Positions 1 to 6,739 are shown, counted from the stretch's first letter. The stretch: 20,770 nt of DNA from DASXTS01 sp036505275 (GCA_036505275.1 DASXTS010000090.1:1-20770), one strand, 5' to 3'. The notes: a model not told the origin generated them from the sequence alone. Translations and numbers: made by a program.

Positions 1-1
1 C

Positions 2-319
2 GAGCCCAAGGAGCTCGCCCGGTTCTGGACCGAAGCGCTAGGCACCACCATCGCGCAGGACATCCACGGCGAGTACCTGGTGCTGGCCCCCTCGAGGGAG
101 GGCGGCGTGGCGCTCGGCCTGCAGAAGGTGCCGGAGCCCAAGGCCGGCAAGAACCGGGTGCACCTCGACCTCGGCACCGTCGACCGGGCCGCCGAGGTGG
201 CTCGCCTCGTCGAGCTCGGAGCGACGGTGGTCGAGGAGCACACCTACCCGGGGTTCGCCTGGACCGTGCTGACCGACCCGGCCGGCAACGAGTTCTGCCT
301 CGGAGCGCCGCAGCCGTAG
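2..319 (+). CDS. VOC/glyoxalase-like domain protein, 3' part only
   Basis: The reading frame is open from the left edge to the TAG at 317-319, so the start lies outside the window. The visible 105 residues begin EPKELARFWTEALG, the typical first helix of a vicinal-oxygen-chelate module. They end TVLTDPAGNEFCLG, the usual closing strand, in which the E of NEFCL is the common metal or active-site position. The RVHLDL segment in between fits the second beta-alpha-beta unit. Members are small cytoplasmic metal-dependent lyases, dioxygenases or resistance proteins, and nothing here identifies the substrate. An in-frame GTG at 80 exists, but starting there would remove the first helix. The gene converges on a degraded GNAT relic. 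Confidence 0.85.
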   Translation, partial: EPKELARFWTEALGTTIAQDIHGEYLVLAPSREGGVALGLQKVPEPKAGKNRVHLDLGTVDRAAEVARLVELGATVVEEHTYPGFAWTVLTDPAGNEFCLGAPQP

Positions 320-384
320 CTCGCCGGCGGAGGGCCCACGCAAAGCTGTCTCTAGGGACCCATGGTCCCTGAGCGGTCGAGTGG

Positions 385-693
385 GTGGGGGTGGTCCAGC
401 GCTGTTCGACCACGAAGCCGCAGCGCTGGTAGAGGTCCAGGTCGCCGGTGGGGTATGCGGTGTCGACGGTGAGCCCGGCCCGCTGGTAACCGGCCTCGGC
501 GTACCCCGTGAGTGCCCTGATGACCAGCGCGGTGGCGACGCCGCGGCCGCGCCATGATGGCCGGGTGCCGAGCTGCCCCACCCAGGCCGCGCGCACACCC
601 GGCGGCCGCCAGCAGCTCACACCAGGCCGTGGCGTCACCGGCGGTGATCGGTCGCCAGTCCACCCGCGCGCCCGGGTCCACATCCAGCCGCAC
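385..693 (-). pseudogene. Remnant of a GNAT acetyltransferase with the middle deleted
   Basis: On the minus strand a possible GTG start at 693 opens a frame reading VRLDVDPG, then VDWRPITAGDATAWCELLAA, down to about 601. This resembles the N-terminus of actinobacterial tandem-GNAT (MshD-like) proteins. Homology then resumes in another frame from about 599 with AAWVGQLGTRPSWRGRGVA. It continues through LTVDTAYPTGDLDLYQRCGF to RWTT near 390, which is the acetyl-CoA loop and end of the second GNAT domain. Intact relatives are about 300 residues long, so roughly 200 central residues are missing and the two ends are out of frame. The C-terminal frame has no stop right after the homology. I infer a decayed, non-functional gene. 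The family call rests on motif recognition only. Confidence 0.75.
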
Positions 694-722
694 GCTACGC
701 CGTACCCCACCCTCGGGCCGGC

Positions 723-742
723 GTGTCCGCGTGTTTGGACAC
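723..742. repeat. GTGTCCG-N6-CGGACAC palindrome, imperfect copy
   Basis: GTGTCCG (723-729), six bases, then TGGACAC (736-742). Read with a one-base offset it is a perfect 7-bp stem, CGTGTCC at 722-728 and GGACACG at 737-743, with an 8-nt loop. The same design recurs at 794-813, 14579-14596 and 14600-14619. Confidence 0.7.
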
Positions 743-793
743 GTGAGTTGACGGTTCCGGCAGGTAGCAATGTGCCCAAGCGCCCCAACTCGG

Positions 794-813
794 GTGTCCG
801 TACCCGCGGACAC
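794..813. repeat. GTGTCCG-N6-CGGACAC palindrome, perfect copy
   Basis: Perfect 7-bp arms at 794-800 and 807-813 around a 6-nt centre (801-806). It lies 52 bp after the copy at 723-742 and is followed by CGCGG, as are some units of the array near 14640. It is probably a dispersed intergenic repeat. A protein-binding site cannot be excluded. Confidence 0.7.
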
Positions 814-897
814 GCGGAAAAGCGGTTGCGGGGCATCAAGGGCGGGCGAGACCATCGGGCCAGCGCTGTATCCCGGCGATACGGAAGGAGGGACCAC

Positions 898-957
898 GTG
901 TCTACGAATGTCGTGCGGTTGGTGCTGTTCCCTTCCGCCCCCTTCCCCGCCGGCTGA
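898..957 (+). CDS. Possible 19-residue leader peptide upstream of the RIO kinase
   Basis: A GTG at 898 opens a 19-codon frame, MSTNVVRLVLFPSAPFPAG, ending at TGA 955-957. It is preceded at 885-892 by AAGGAGGG, the most complete Shine-Dalgarno sequence in this part of the window, with 5-nt spacing. A small inverted repeat, GTATC/GATAC (868-872 and 878-882), lies just upstream. The kinase start is 48 bp downstream, and a hairpin begins inside the 3' end of this frame. This arrangement could be a translated leader or upstream ORF that controls the kinase, or simply a small protein. I recognise no homologue. The codons form no obvious run of one amino acid, although FPSAPFPAG is proline-rich, which can slow ribosomes. 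Confidence 0.4.
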   Translation: MSTNVVRLVLFPSAPFPAG

Positions 958-978
958 GCCAACCCGAGCGCCGGTCGG
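947..978 (+). promoter_or_regulatory. GC-rich hairpin between leader ORF and RIO kinase
   Basis: CCGCCGGC (947-954) pairs with GCCGG plus CGG (970-974 and 976-978) with one bulged T at 975. The loop of 15 nt (955-969) contains the leader ORF's stop codon. A ribosome reading the leader would melt the 5' arm. No T-run follows, and the kinase ribosome binding site (991-996) lies outside the stem. Attenuator function is speculation. Confidence 0.3.
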
Positions 979-1005
979 CGGTCCACCTTTGAGGAGACCC
1001 CTACC

Positions 1006-1920
1006 GTGCGCGAAGAGCACGACAATTCAGTCAGCCCACGCCGTCGCGGCAAACGCCGCTTCGACGACGACCGCACCTTTGCGGACAAGCGCCGCGCGCT
1101 GGCCACTCCGTTGCCGGCCGCGGTGGACACCCCCGGCACGACGGACGGCAGCCGCTGGTCCACCTGGGACGAGGCGGATCACGGCCCACAGCCCCGGCCG
1201 GACTGGGTGATCACCGAGCTGGCCGCCGTCGACGCCGAGCTCGGCATGCTGAAGACCGGGAAGGAGGCCGACGTCCACCTGGTGGAGCGGTCGCTGCCGG
1301 CGAACGGCCGCTCGTCGCTGATGGCCGCCAAGCGGTACCGCAGCAACGAGCACCGCATGTTCCACCGCGACGCCGGCTACCTGGAGGGCCGCCGGGTGCG
1401 CAAGTCCCGTGAGCTGCGCGCCATGACCAAGCGCACCGCCTTCGGCCGCGACGTGCTCTCGGCGCAATGGGCCGTCGCGGAGTTCGGCGCGCTGTCGCGG
1501 CTGTGGTCGCTCGGCGTGCCGGTGCCCTACCCCGTGCAGTTGCTCGGCACCGAGCTGCTCCTCGAGTTCATCGGCGGACCGGACGGCACCGCCGCGCCGC
1601 GGCTGGCGCAGCTGCGCCCGGCCGACGAGGTGCTGCGCGCGCTGTGGCATCAGCTCGTCGACGCGCTGGTGCTGATGGCCGCCGACGGGCTGACCCACGG
1701 CGACCTCTCGCCGTACAACGTGTTGGTGCACGACGGGCAGCTCGTGCTGATCGACCTGCCGCAGGTGGTGGACATCGTGGCCAACCCGCAAGGCATCGCG
1801 TTCCTGCGCCGCGACATCTCGGTGATGACCAAGTGGTTCGCCGCGCACGGGCTGCCATCCGAGGTCGCCGACACCGAACGGGTGGTCGACCTACTGGTCG
1901 CCGAGGCCGGACTGTCCTGA
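1006..1920 (+). CDS. RIO-type serine/threonine protein kinase
   Basis: 304 residues. The basic N-terminal 60 residues (SPRRRGKRRFDDDRTF) look disordered. The RIO kinase fold follows: GKEADVHL at 85-92 replaces the glycine-rich loop as in Rio1, AAKRY with K109 is the probable ATP-binding lysine, HGDLSPYN at 231-238 is the catalytic loop (D233, N238), and IDLPQ with D250 is the metal-binding site. The GTG at 1006 has GAGGAG at 991-996, spacing 9. In archaea and eukaryotes RIO kinases act in ribosome maturation, but bacterial substrates are largely unknown. It is a soluble protein. It sits 48 bp after a leader-like ORF and upstream of a TIR protein on the same strand, with a 150-bp gap that argues against tight coupling. 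The family call is secure; the role is not. Confidence 0.93.
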   Translation: MREEHDNSVSPRRRGKRRFDDDRTFADKRRALATPLPAAVDTPGTTDGSRWSTWDEADHGPQPRPDWVITELAAVDAELGMLKTGKEADVHLVERSLPANGRSSLMAAKRYRSNEHRMFHRDAGYLEGRRVRKSRELRAMTKRTAFGRDVLSAQWAVAEFGALSRLWSLGVPVPYPVQLLGTELLLEFIGGPDGTAAPRLAQLRPADEVLRALWHQLVDALVLMAADGLTHGDLSPYNVLVHDGQLVLIDLPQVVDIVANPQGIAFLRRDISVMTKWFAAHGLPSEVADTERVVDLLVAEAGLS

Positions 1921-2021
1921 AGGAGTGCCCCGAAGGAGCGCCCCGAACAAATAGGCTGAATGAGTGGTTCGTCGCTCGCCGAGCCGTTTTCCAGTATCAA
2001 AGCGTGACGGCGGCACTCCTT
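1920..2021. repeat. 10-bp inverted repeat flanking the kinase-TIR intergenic region
   Basis: AAGGAGTGCC at 1920-1929, overlapping the kinase stop codon, is the exact reverse complement of GGCACTCCTT at 2012-2021, with 82 bp between them. A 13-bp direct repeat, GAAGGAG(T/C)GCCCC, starts at 1919 and 1932. The enclosed segment includes TAGGCT (1952-1957), and TTGACG follows at 2021-2026. These are possible promoter elements for the TIR gene, but I cannot assemble a consensus pair. Confidence 0.35.
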
Positions 2022-2070
2022 TGACGATTAAGTGAGCGGTGCGAGGGACGCCTGGTTGGAGAGATCGCCC

Positions 2071-3192
2071 GTGAGCGTCTTCATTAGTTACGCGAGAAGG
2101 GACACCGCAGCGGTCGAGCAGCTGCGGACCGACATCGAACGCTGCCGACGGCACGTGTGGTTCGACCGCGAGGTGACCGGCGGCCACCGCTGGTGGACCG
2201 CGATCCTGCAGCAGATCCGCGGTTGCGACGTGTTCGTCTTCACGCTGAGCCCGGACTCGGTGAAATCCCGAGCCTGCCGCGCGGAGCTGGAGTACGCGGA
2301 GGCGCTCGGCCGGCCGATCCTGCCGATCATGCTACGCGACGTGAACATCCACTGGGCGCCGCGCACCGTGTCGGACACGCAGATCGTCGACTACCGCAAC
2401 CGCACCGCCGACTCGGTGTTCGCGCTGCGCGACGCCCTCGACCTGCTGCCGGCGCCGCCGCCGCTGCCCGACCCACTGCCGCCCGAGCCGGAGATCCCGA
2501 CGTCGTACCTGGACAAGGTGATCAACCAGCTGAACCTGGACGAGCTGTCGCTGCGCGCGCAGACCGACCTGTTCGTGCAGCTGCGCTCCAGGATGGAGGA
2601 CGAGGACGAGCGCGACGACGTTCGGCCGCTGCTCGTGCGGCTGCGCGGCAGGGCCGACCTGGCACAGAGCCTGGTGCCGGACATCGACCGGACGCTCGCG
2701 ACGTACCCGAGCGACGGCGCGGGTCAGCCACCCCCGAGCCCCGGTCGGCCGAACACCGGTAGGCCCAGCGCCGGTCGGCCCAGCGCCGGTCGGCCCGGCG
2801 CCGGGTCGAACCTCGGCTCGCCGAACGCCGGTCCGCCGAACTCGGGTCCGCCGAACGCCGCCGGTCCGCCGAACGCCGGTCCGAGGCCGCACGCCACCAC
2901 CGGAGCTCCGCCGCGCCAGGCTGCGCCGGCGCCGCCGATACCCGGGCCACCACCCGAGGCGCGACCGGTCGGCTGGTACGGCGACCCGTTCAAGCGCGTC
3001 TCGCAGCGCTACTGGAACGGCCAGATCTGGACCACCATGGTGCGCCACGGCGGCGAGGAGTACGACGAGCGGACCAGGCCGCAACACGTGGTGCCGCCCA
3101 CGCCCAAGTCGAACTCGACGGTGACCGCGTTTGTGATCGCCGGTGCGGTCACACTGCTGGTGCTGTTCCTCGTGGTGGTGGCGACCGCCTGA
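2071..3192 (+). CDS. TIR domain protein with DUF2510 and C-terminal membrane anchor
   Basis: 373 residues from the GTG at 2071, chosen because GGAGAG (2058-2063) is well placed and the product begins directly with SVFISYARRD, the TIR first strand. An earlier GTG at 2032 has no ribosome binding site. TIR spans about 1-125. The segment SRACRAELEYA (66-76) corresponds to the S-x-C-x-x-E helix, with E72 as the candidate NADase glutamate. A helical segment follows (145-212), then a Pro/Gly/Asn-rich repeat linker (215-298), a DUF2510 motif (GWYGDPFKRVSQRYWNGQIW, 301-320) and one hydrophobic helix (351-372). With no signal peptide, the protein should be tail-anchored with TIR in the cytosol. Bacterial TIRs include NAD-cleaving defence effectors and scaffolds. 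No defence partner gene is adjacent, so the role is open. Confidence 0.9.
   Translation: MSVFISYARRDTAAVEQLRTDIERCRRHVWFDREVTGGHRWWTAILQQIRGCDVFVFTLSPDSVKSRACRAELEYAEALGRPILPIMLRDVNIHWAPRTVSDTQIVDYRNRTADSVFALRDALDLLPAPPPLPDPLPPEPEIPTSYLDKVINQLNLDELSLRAQTDLFVQLRSRMEDEDERDDVRPLLVRLRGRADLAQSLVPDIDRTLATYPSDGAGQPPPSPGRPNTGRPSAGRPSAGRPGAGSNLGSPNAGPPNSGPPNAAGPPNAGPRPHATTGAPPRQAAPAPPIPGPPPEARPVGWYGDPFKRVSQRYWNGQIWTTMVRHGGEEYDERTRPQHVVPPTPKSNSTVTAFVIAGAVTLLVLFLVVVATA
2741..2882 (+). repeat. Tandem ~15-bp coding repeats in the TIR protein linker
   Basis: Units close to GGTCGGCCCAGCGCC (about 2743-2808) encode GRPSA-like pentapeptides. From about 2820, units close to CCGAACGCCGGTCCG encode PNAGP-like pentapeptides. 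They form a flexible linker between TIR and the DUF2510/membrane part, and copy number probably varies between strains. Confidence 0.7.
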
Positions 3193-3195
3193 CCG

Positions 3196-3224
3196 CAGGC
3201 GAGAGCCAAGTCGGCTTACGCCTG
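3196..3224. terminator. Bidirectional hairpin between TIR gene and cysG
   Basis: CAGGCG (3196-3201) pairs with CGCCTG (3219-3224), and AGCC (3204-3207) with GGCT (3213-3216), around a 5-nt loop. The 2-nt steps between them give one G-T pair and one mismatch, so the stem is almost 12 bp. It starts 4 nt after the TIR stop and overlaps the cysG stop. No T-run is present, as is common in actinobacteria. Confidence 0.6.
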
Positions 3225-4478
3225 TCTGTGACGCTCCGTGAGCGGTTCGAGGGCGGCGGACGGGTCGAGGGCGGCGACCTCGCCGATCACGATGACGGCG
3301 GGGGGCCTGATGCCGGCCGCCGCGATGTCGTCGGCCACGGTGCCAAGCGTGCTGCGCAGGGATCGCTGGGTGGCACGGGTGCCATCGGCGACCACGGCGA
3401 CCGGGGTGTCGGGTGACCGGCCGCCGGCGATCAGGACGGCGGCGACGGCGGCCATCCGCTGCACGGCCATCAGCAGCACGAGGGTGCCGCGCAGCCGGGC
3501 GACGGCCGGCCAGGACACCAGGCTCTCGGGGTCGTCGGGTGCGAGGTGCCCGGACACCACGACGACCTCGTGCGCGACGCCGCGGTGGGTCACCGGCACA
3601 CCGGCCGCGGCGGGGACGGCGAAGGCGCTGGTCACGCCGGGGACGACGGCGACGTGCACGCCGGCCTGCAGGCACGCGAGCAGCTCCTCGTAGCCGCGGC
3701 CGAAGAGATACGGGTCGCCGCCCTTGAGCCGCACCACGAACCGGCCGGCCCTTGCCCGCGCCACCATGGTGGCGTTGAGCTCATCCTGGTCGGCGGCCCG
3801 GCCGTAGGGCAGCTTGGCGGCGTCGATCACCTCGACGTGCGGGCCGAGCTCGTCGAGCAGCTCGCGCGGTGCGAGCCGGTCGGCGATCACCACGTCGGCG
3901 CGGGCCAGCAGCCGGCGGCCGCGCACGGTGATCAGGTCGGGGTCGCCGGGTCCGCCGCCGACCAGCGCCACCCCAGGCCGCACCGGCACCACGTCGTCGG
4001 GCACCGTGCCGGACCGCAGCGCCTCGAGCAGTCCGTCGCGGACCGCGGCGGAGCGGCGTGGCCGGCCGCCGGACAGCACGCCGATCAGCATGCCGTCGTG
4101 CTCGGCGGTCGCCGGCGTCACGGCCGAGCCGGCCAGGCCCCGGTCGGCCCGGACGCAGTAAACCCGCAGCTCCTCGGCGTGCCGGCAGACCTGCTCGTTG
4201 ATCGCCGGCGACGAGGTGCAAGCCAGCGCGTACCAGGCCCCGTCGAGATCGCCGGCGCGGTATGGCCGGCGCTCCCAGCGCAGCTCGCCGGCGGCGGCCA
4301 GGCCCTCGACCGCCGGGGTGGCCTCCGGCGCGACCACCAGCACGTCGGCCCCCGCGGCCAGCAGCCGCGGCAGCCGCCGCTGTGCCACGGTGCCGGCGCC
4401 GACCACCACGACCCGCCGCCCGGCCAGGTCCAGGCCGGCCAGGTAGTGCCGTTCGGCGGCGTCCGGCGCGTCCGTCAT
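3216..4478 (-). CDS. cysG: Siroheme synthase / uroporphyrinogen-III C-methyltransferase fusion
   Basis: 420 residues. The N-terminal part (about 10-160) is the precorrin-2 dehydrogenase/ferrochelatase module, with GRRVVVVGAGTVAQRR (20-35) as its NAD-binding loop. The C-terminal part (about 167-415) is a SAM-dependent uroporphyrinogen-III methyltransferase with VGGGPGDPDLITVRG (172-186), VRLKGGDPYLFGRG (249-262) and VPGVTSAFAVPAAAG (279-293). Together they make precorrin-2 and siroheme, the cofactor of sulfite and nitrite reductases; precorrin-2 also feeds vitamin B12 synthesis. E. coli CysG is somewhat longer. The ATG at 4478 gives the normal N-terminus. The gene follows the CDF transporter by 31 nt on the same strand, downstream of cobM-cobL. 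Position and content match M. tuberculosis Rv2847c. Confidence 0.93.
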   Translation of the reverse strand: MTDAPDAAERHYLAGLDLAGRRVVVVGAGTVAQRRLPRLLAAGADVLVVAPEATPAVEGLAAAGELRWERRPYRAGDLDGAWYALACTSSPAINEQVCRHAEELRVYCVRADRGLAGSAVTPATAEHDGMLIGVLSGGRPRRSAAVRDGLLEALRSGTVPDDVVPVRPGVALVGGGPGDPDLITVRGRRLLARADVVIADRLAPRELLDELGPHVEVIDAAKLPYGRAADQDELNATMVARARAGRFVVRLKGGDPYLFGRGYEELLACLQAGVHVAVVPGVTSAFAVPAAAGVPVTHRGVAHEVVVVSGHLAPDDPESLVSWPAVARLRGTLVLLMAVQRMAAVAAVLIAGGRSPDTPVAVVADGTRATQRSLRSTLGTVADDIAAAGIRPPAVIVIGEVAALDPSAALEPLTERHRQA

Positions 4479-4509
4479 GGTCCAGCAGTCTGACACCCGA
4501 ACGCCGCTG

Positions 4510-5454
4510 TCAGTGCGGCCGCTCGGCCGGGTGCGGGTGCACGTGCGCGCGGCGCAGCCTGGGCAGCTCGTGCCGCAGCCGGCGCTCGACGGCGTGCGCG
4601 ACGCGGTGCGCGTCCACCAGGCTCGCGGCGCCGTCGACGACCACGGTGAGCTCAGCCAGCAGGCCGTGCCCGGACCACCGCAGCCGCACCTCCTCGACCG
4701 CGAGCACGCCGTCGGTGCCGGCCGCCACCTCGGCGGCACGGTCGGTGGTCTGTGGGTCCACCGCGTCCATCAGCCGGCCCAGCACCTGCCGGCTCGCGCT
4801 GACCAGCACGGCGCAGATGGCCAGCGCGACCGCGAGGCCTACCACCGGGTCGACCCAGCGCCAGCCCAGGGCACTGCCGCCGGCCGCGGCCAGCACGGCC
4901 AGCGAGGTGAACCCGTCGGTGCGGGCGTGCAGGCCGTCGGCCTCCAGCGCCGCCGAGCCGATCCGCCGGCCGACCGCGGTCCGCCAGCGGGCCACCAACT
5001 CGTTGCCGGCGAACCCCACCACGGCGGCGATCGCGACGGCCGCCGGCCGGGCGACGTCGACCGGGGCGGCCAGCCGCCGTACCGACTCCAGCGCCGCGAC
5101 CACGGCGGACAGCCCGATCAGCAGCACCACGACCAGGCCGGCCAGGTCCTCGGCCCGGCCGAAGCCGTAGGTGTACGCCCTGGTCGCAGTCCGCCGGCCC
5201 AGCGTGAACGCGACGGCCAGCGGCACCGCCGACAGCGCGTCCGCCGCGTTGTGCAGGGTGTCGGACAGCAGCGCGACCGACCCGGTGACCGCCACCACGG
5301 CGGCCTGCACGCCCGCGGTGGCCAGCAATACCCCGAACGAGCCCCACAGCGTGCGCAGCCCGAGCCGGCTGGTGATCAGCTGGGAGTCGAGCCGATCGGC
5401 ACCGTGGCCGTGCCCGTGGCCGTGCCCCTGGTCGTGTCCATGACCGCGCCCCAC
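4510..5454 (-). CDS. Cation diffusion facilitator (CDF) metal exporter
   Basis: 314 residues. A His-rich cytosolic N-terminus (HGHDQGHGHGHGHG, 5-18) is followed by about six membrane segments and a cytosolic ferredoxin-like domain (about 232-300) ending in HVHPHPAERPH. The two metal motifs are LSDTLHNAAD (63-72; H68, D72) and EADGLHARTD (171-180; H176, D180). They form an HxxxD/HxxxD site, the pattern usually linked to zinc, with cobalt or cadmium sometimes transported too. It should expel divalent metal in exchange for protons at the cytoplasmic membrane. The GTG at 5454 has no Shine-Dalgarno but sits 7 nt after TACCAT, suggesting a leaderless message. The position between cobL and cysG hints at a cobalt connection, but nothing proves it. 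Confidence 0.92.
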   Translation of the reverse strand: MGRGHGHDQGHGHGHGHGADRLDSQLITSRLGLRTLWGSFGVLLATAGVQAAVVAVTGSVALLSDTLHNAADALSAVPLAVAFTLGRRTATRAYTYGFGRAEDLAGLVVVLLIGLSAVVAALESVRRLAAPVDVARPAAVAIAAVVGFAGNELVARWRTAVGRRIGSAALEADGLHARTDGFTSLAVLAAAGGSALGWRWVDPVVGLAVALAICAVLVSASRQVLGRLMDAVDPQTTDRAAEVAAGTDGVLAVEEVRLRWSGHGLLAELTVVVDGAASLVDAHRVAHAVERRLRHELPRLRRAHVHPHPAERPH

Positions 5455-5461
5455 GAGCGCG

Positions 5462-5467
5462 ATGGTA
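5462..5467 (-). promoter_or_regulatory. Candidate -10 box of the CDF gene, leaderless
   Basis: Minus-strand TACCAT, 7 nt upstream of the GTG start at 5454, fits the actinobacterial TANNNT -10 pattern. Transcription would then begin at or next to the start codon. Confidence 0.4.
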
Positions 5468-5477
5468 CCGGCCGACT

Positions 5478-5490
5478 GTCCACAGTGGAC
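5478..5490. promoter_or_regulatory. Candidate operator palindrome over the CDF -35 region
   Basis: GTCCAC-A-GTGGAC is a perfect 6-bp inverted repeat about a single centre base. It lies 10 bp upstream of the proposed -10 box, so it covers the -35 region, a usual repressor position. The cognate regulator is not visible in the window. Confidence 0.4.
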
Positions 5491-5527
5491 TAAACGCGGG
5501 TGGTTGGCAACAGCCGGTGGTTGGCGG

Positions 5528-6739
5528 TCAGTGCGGCTCGCGGGTGCCGCACAGCAGCAGCACCGGGCCGGCCGGGGCGAGCCGGGTGGCGCCGCCGGAA
5601 TCGGCGAACCGGGACACCGTGATCTGGCAGCCGTCAACCGCGTACCCGTTGCCGCGCAGCGCATCCCGGCACTCCGCGAAGCTGTCCAGCTCGCCGAGCG
5701 CCACCACGATGCGATCAGCGCCGGTGTTCGTGCAGGCGGCCACCACCCCGGGGCCGCCGCCGCCCACGAAGATCGTGTCCGGGTCCGGCAGCATGCCGAA
5801 CACCCCCGGCGCGCTGTCCTCGATCACGCAGACCTCGACCCCGTGCGCGGCCGCGTTGGCGATCAGCCGCACGCACTGGCCAGGGTCGCGCTCCACGGCC
5901 AGCACCGCGGCGCCCAGCCGGGCGCACTCCACGGCCACTGCACCGGGACCGGCGCCGATGTCCCAGATCAGCATTCCGGGCCGGGGGCCGAGCCTGGCCA
6001 GCGCGACCGCGCGCACCTCGGCCGCGGCCAGCCGGCCGTCGCGGTGCGAGAAGCTGCTCTCCGGCAGGCCCCAGCCACCGGCCGGCGGGGTCGGCTCGCC
6101 GCCGGCGTACCAGCCGGGCGGCGGCACCGCCTCGGCGTCACGCAGGCACAGCACGACGTTCGGCTCCTGCCACGGCATGCCGGCCGCCCGCTCGGCGACC
6201 ACAGTGGACACCCGCTCCGCGGCGCCGCCGGGGTCCTCGACGACGACCAGGGTGCGCTCCCAGCCATGCAGCCCGGCGGCAAGCTCGGCCGGACCGGCGC
6301 CGGGTGCGGTGAGCACCGCGACCGCCGGCCTGGACCGGCAGACGTTGACCGCGGCCCGCAGCTGGGCTCCCGCGTCCACCACGGTGACGTCGTCCCACGG
6401 CCGGCCGATCGCGGCGCACAGCCGTTGCACCGCGGACGGCGCCGGCAGCACCCGCGGGGTCACGCCGCTGGCGCGCAGCACCCGCACGATGCCGAAGAAG
6501 CCAGGGTCACCGGCGGTCAACAGCACCGCGGGTCCGTCATGGTTGCGCAGGTCGCCCAGCACGGCGTCGAGCTCGCCCAGCGGCCGGAGCGGCACGCTCA
6601 CCTCGTTCGGCAGCGCCCGGGTGTGCTCGTCGACGCCGATCACAAGGGTGGCCTCGTGCAGCGCGTCGATGGCCGCGGCCGGCAGCTGTGCGCCGTCCGT
6701 GCCGTCCAGGCCGATGACGGTGATCGGTTCTGCGCTCAT
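5528..6739 (-). CDS. cobL: Precorrin-6Y C5,15-methyltransferase (decarboxylating), CobL-like
   Basis: 403 residues in two parts. The CbiE-type tetrapyrrole methylase (1-about 205) has TVIGLDG (7-13), AGDPGFFGI (76-84) and PSAVQRLCAAIGRPWDD (101-117). The CbiT-type Rossmann methyltransferase (about 222-403) has WDIGAGPGAVAVE (259-271) as SAM loop and FVGGGG. The enzyme methylates C5 and C15 and decarboxylates the acetate side chain late in corrin ring assembly. The usual L-T-K-x-E-V-R-A segment before the SAM loop reads LAAAEVRA (237-244) here, losing the T-K pair I would expect. The ATG at 6739 overlaps the cobM stop by 4 nt (ATGA), so the two are probably translationally coupled. Function as CobL is likely, but the motif change deserves caution. 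Confidence 0.85.
   Translation of the reverse strand: MSAEPITVIGLDGTDGAQLPAAAIDALHEATLVIGVDEHTRALPNEVSVPLRPLGELDAVLGDLRNHDGPAVLLTAGDPGFFGIVRVLRASGVTPRVLPAPSAVQRLCAAIGRPWDDVTVVDAGAQLRAAVNVCRSRPAVAVLTAPGAGPAELAAGLHGWERTLVVVEDPGGAAERVSTVVAERAAGMPWQEPNVVLCLRDAEAVPPPGWYAGGEPTPPAGGWGLPESSFSHRDGRLAAAEVRAVALARLGPRPGMLIWDIGAGPGAVAVECARLGAAVLAVERDPGQCVRLIANAAAHGVEVCVIEDSAPGVFGMLPDPDTIFVGGGGPGVVAACTNTGADRIVVALGELDSFAECRDALRGNGYAVDGCQITVSRFADSGGATRLAPAGPVLLLCGTREPH

Noticed and set aside
748..771. TTGACG followed by TAGCAA as a promoter for the kinase
   Set aside because: The two boxes are only 11 nt apart, too close for a sigma-70-type promoter, and there is no good -10 at 17-18 nt.
508..957. 149-codon plus-strand frame over the GNAT relic
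   Set aside because: It runs antisense to recognisable GNAT fragments and through palindromes. Only its last 20 codons, from the GTG at 898, have translation signals, and those are annotated separately.
1960..2007. 15-codon ORF, MSGSSLAEPFSSIKA, after TAGGCT
   Set aside because: There is no proper ribosome binding site, the spacing from the putative -10 box is too short for a leaderless start, and there is no homology. Probably chance.
2332..3675. 447-codon minus-strand frame opposite the TIR gene
   Set aside because: It is Arg/Gly-rich shadow coding typical of high-GC DNA, and spans the convergent hairpin and the 3' end of cysG.
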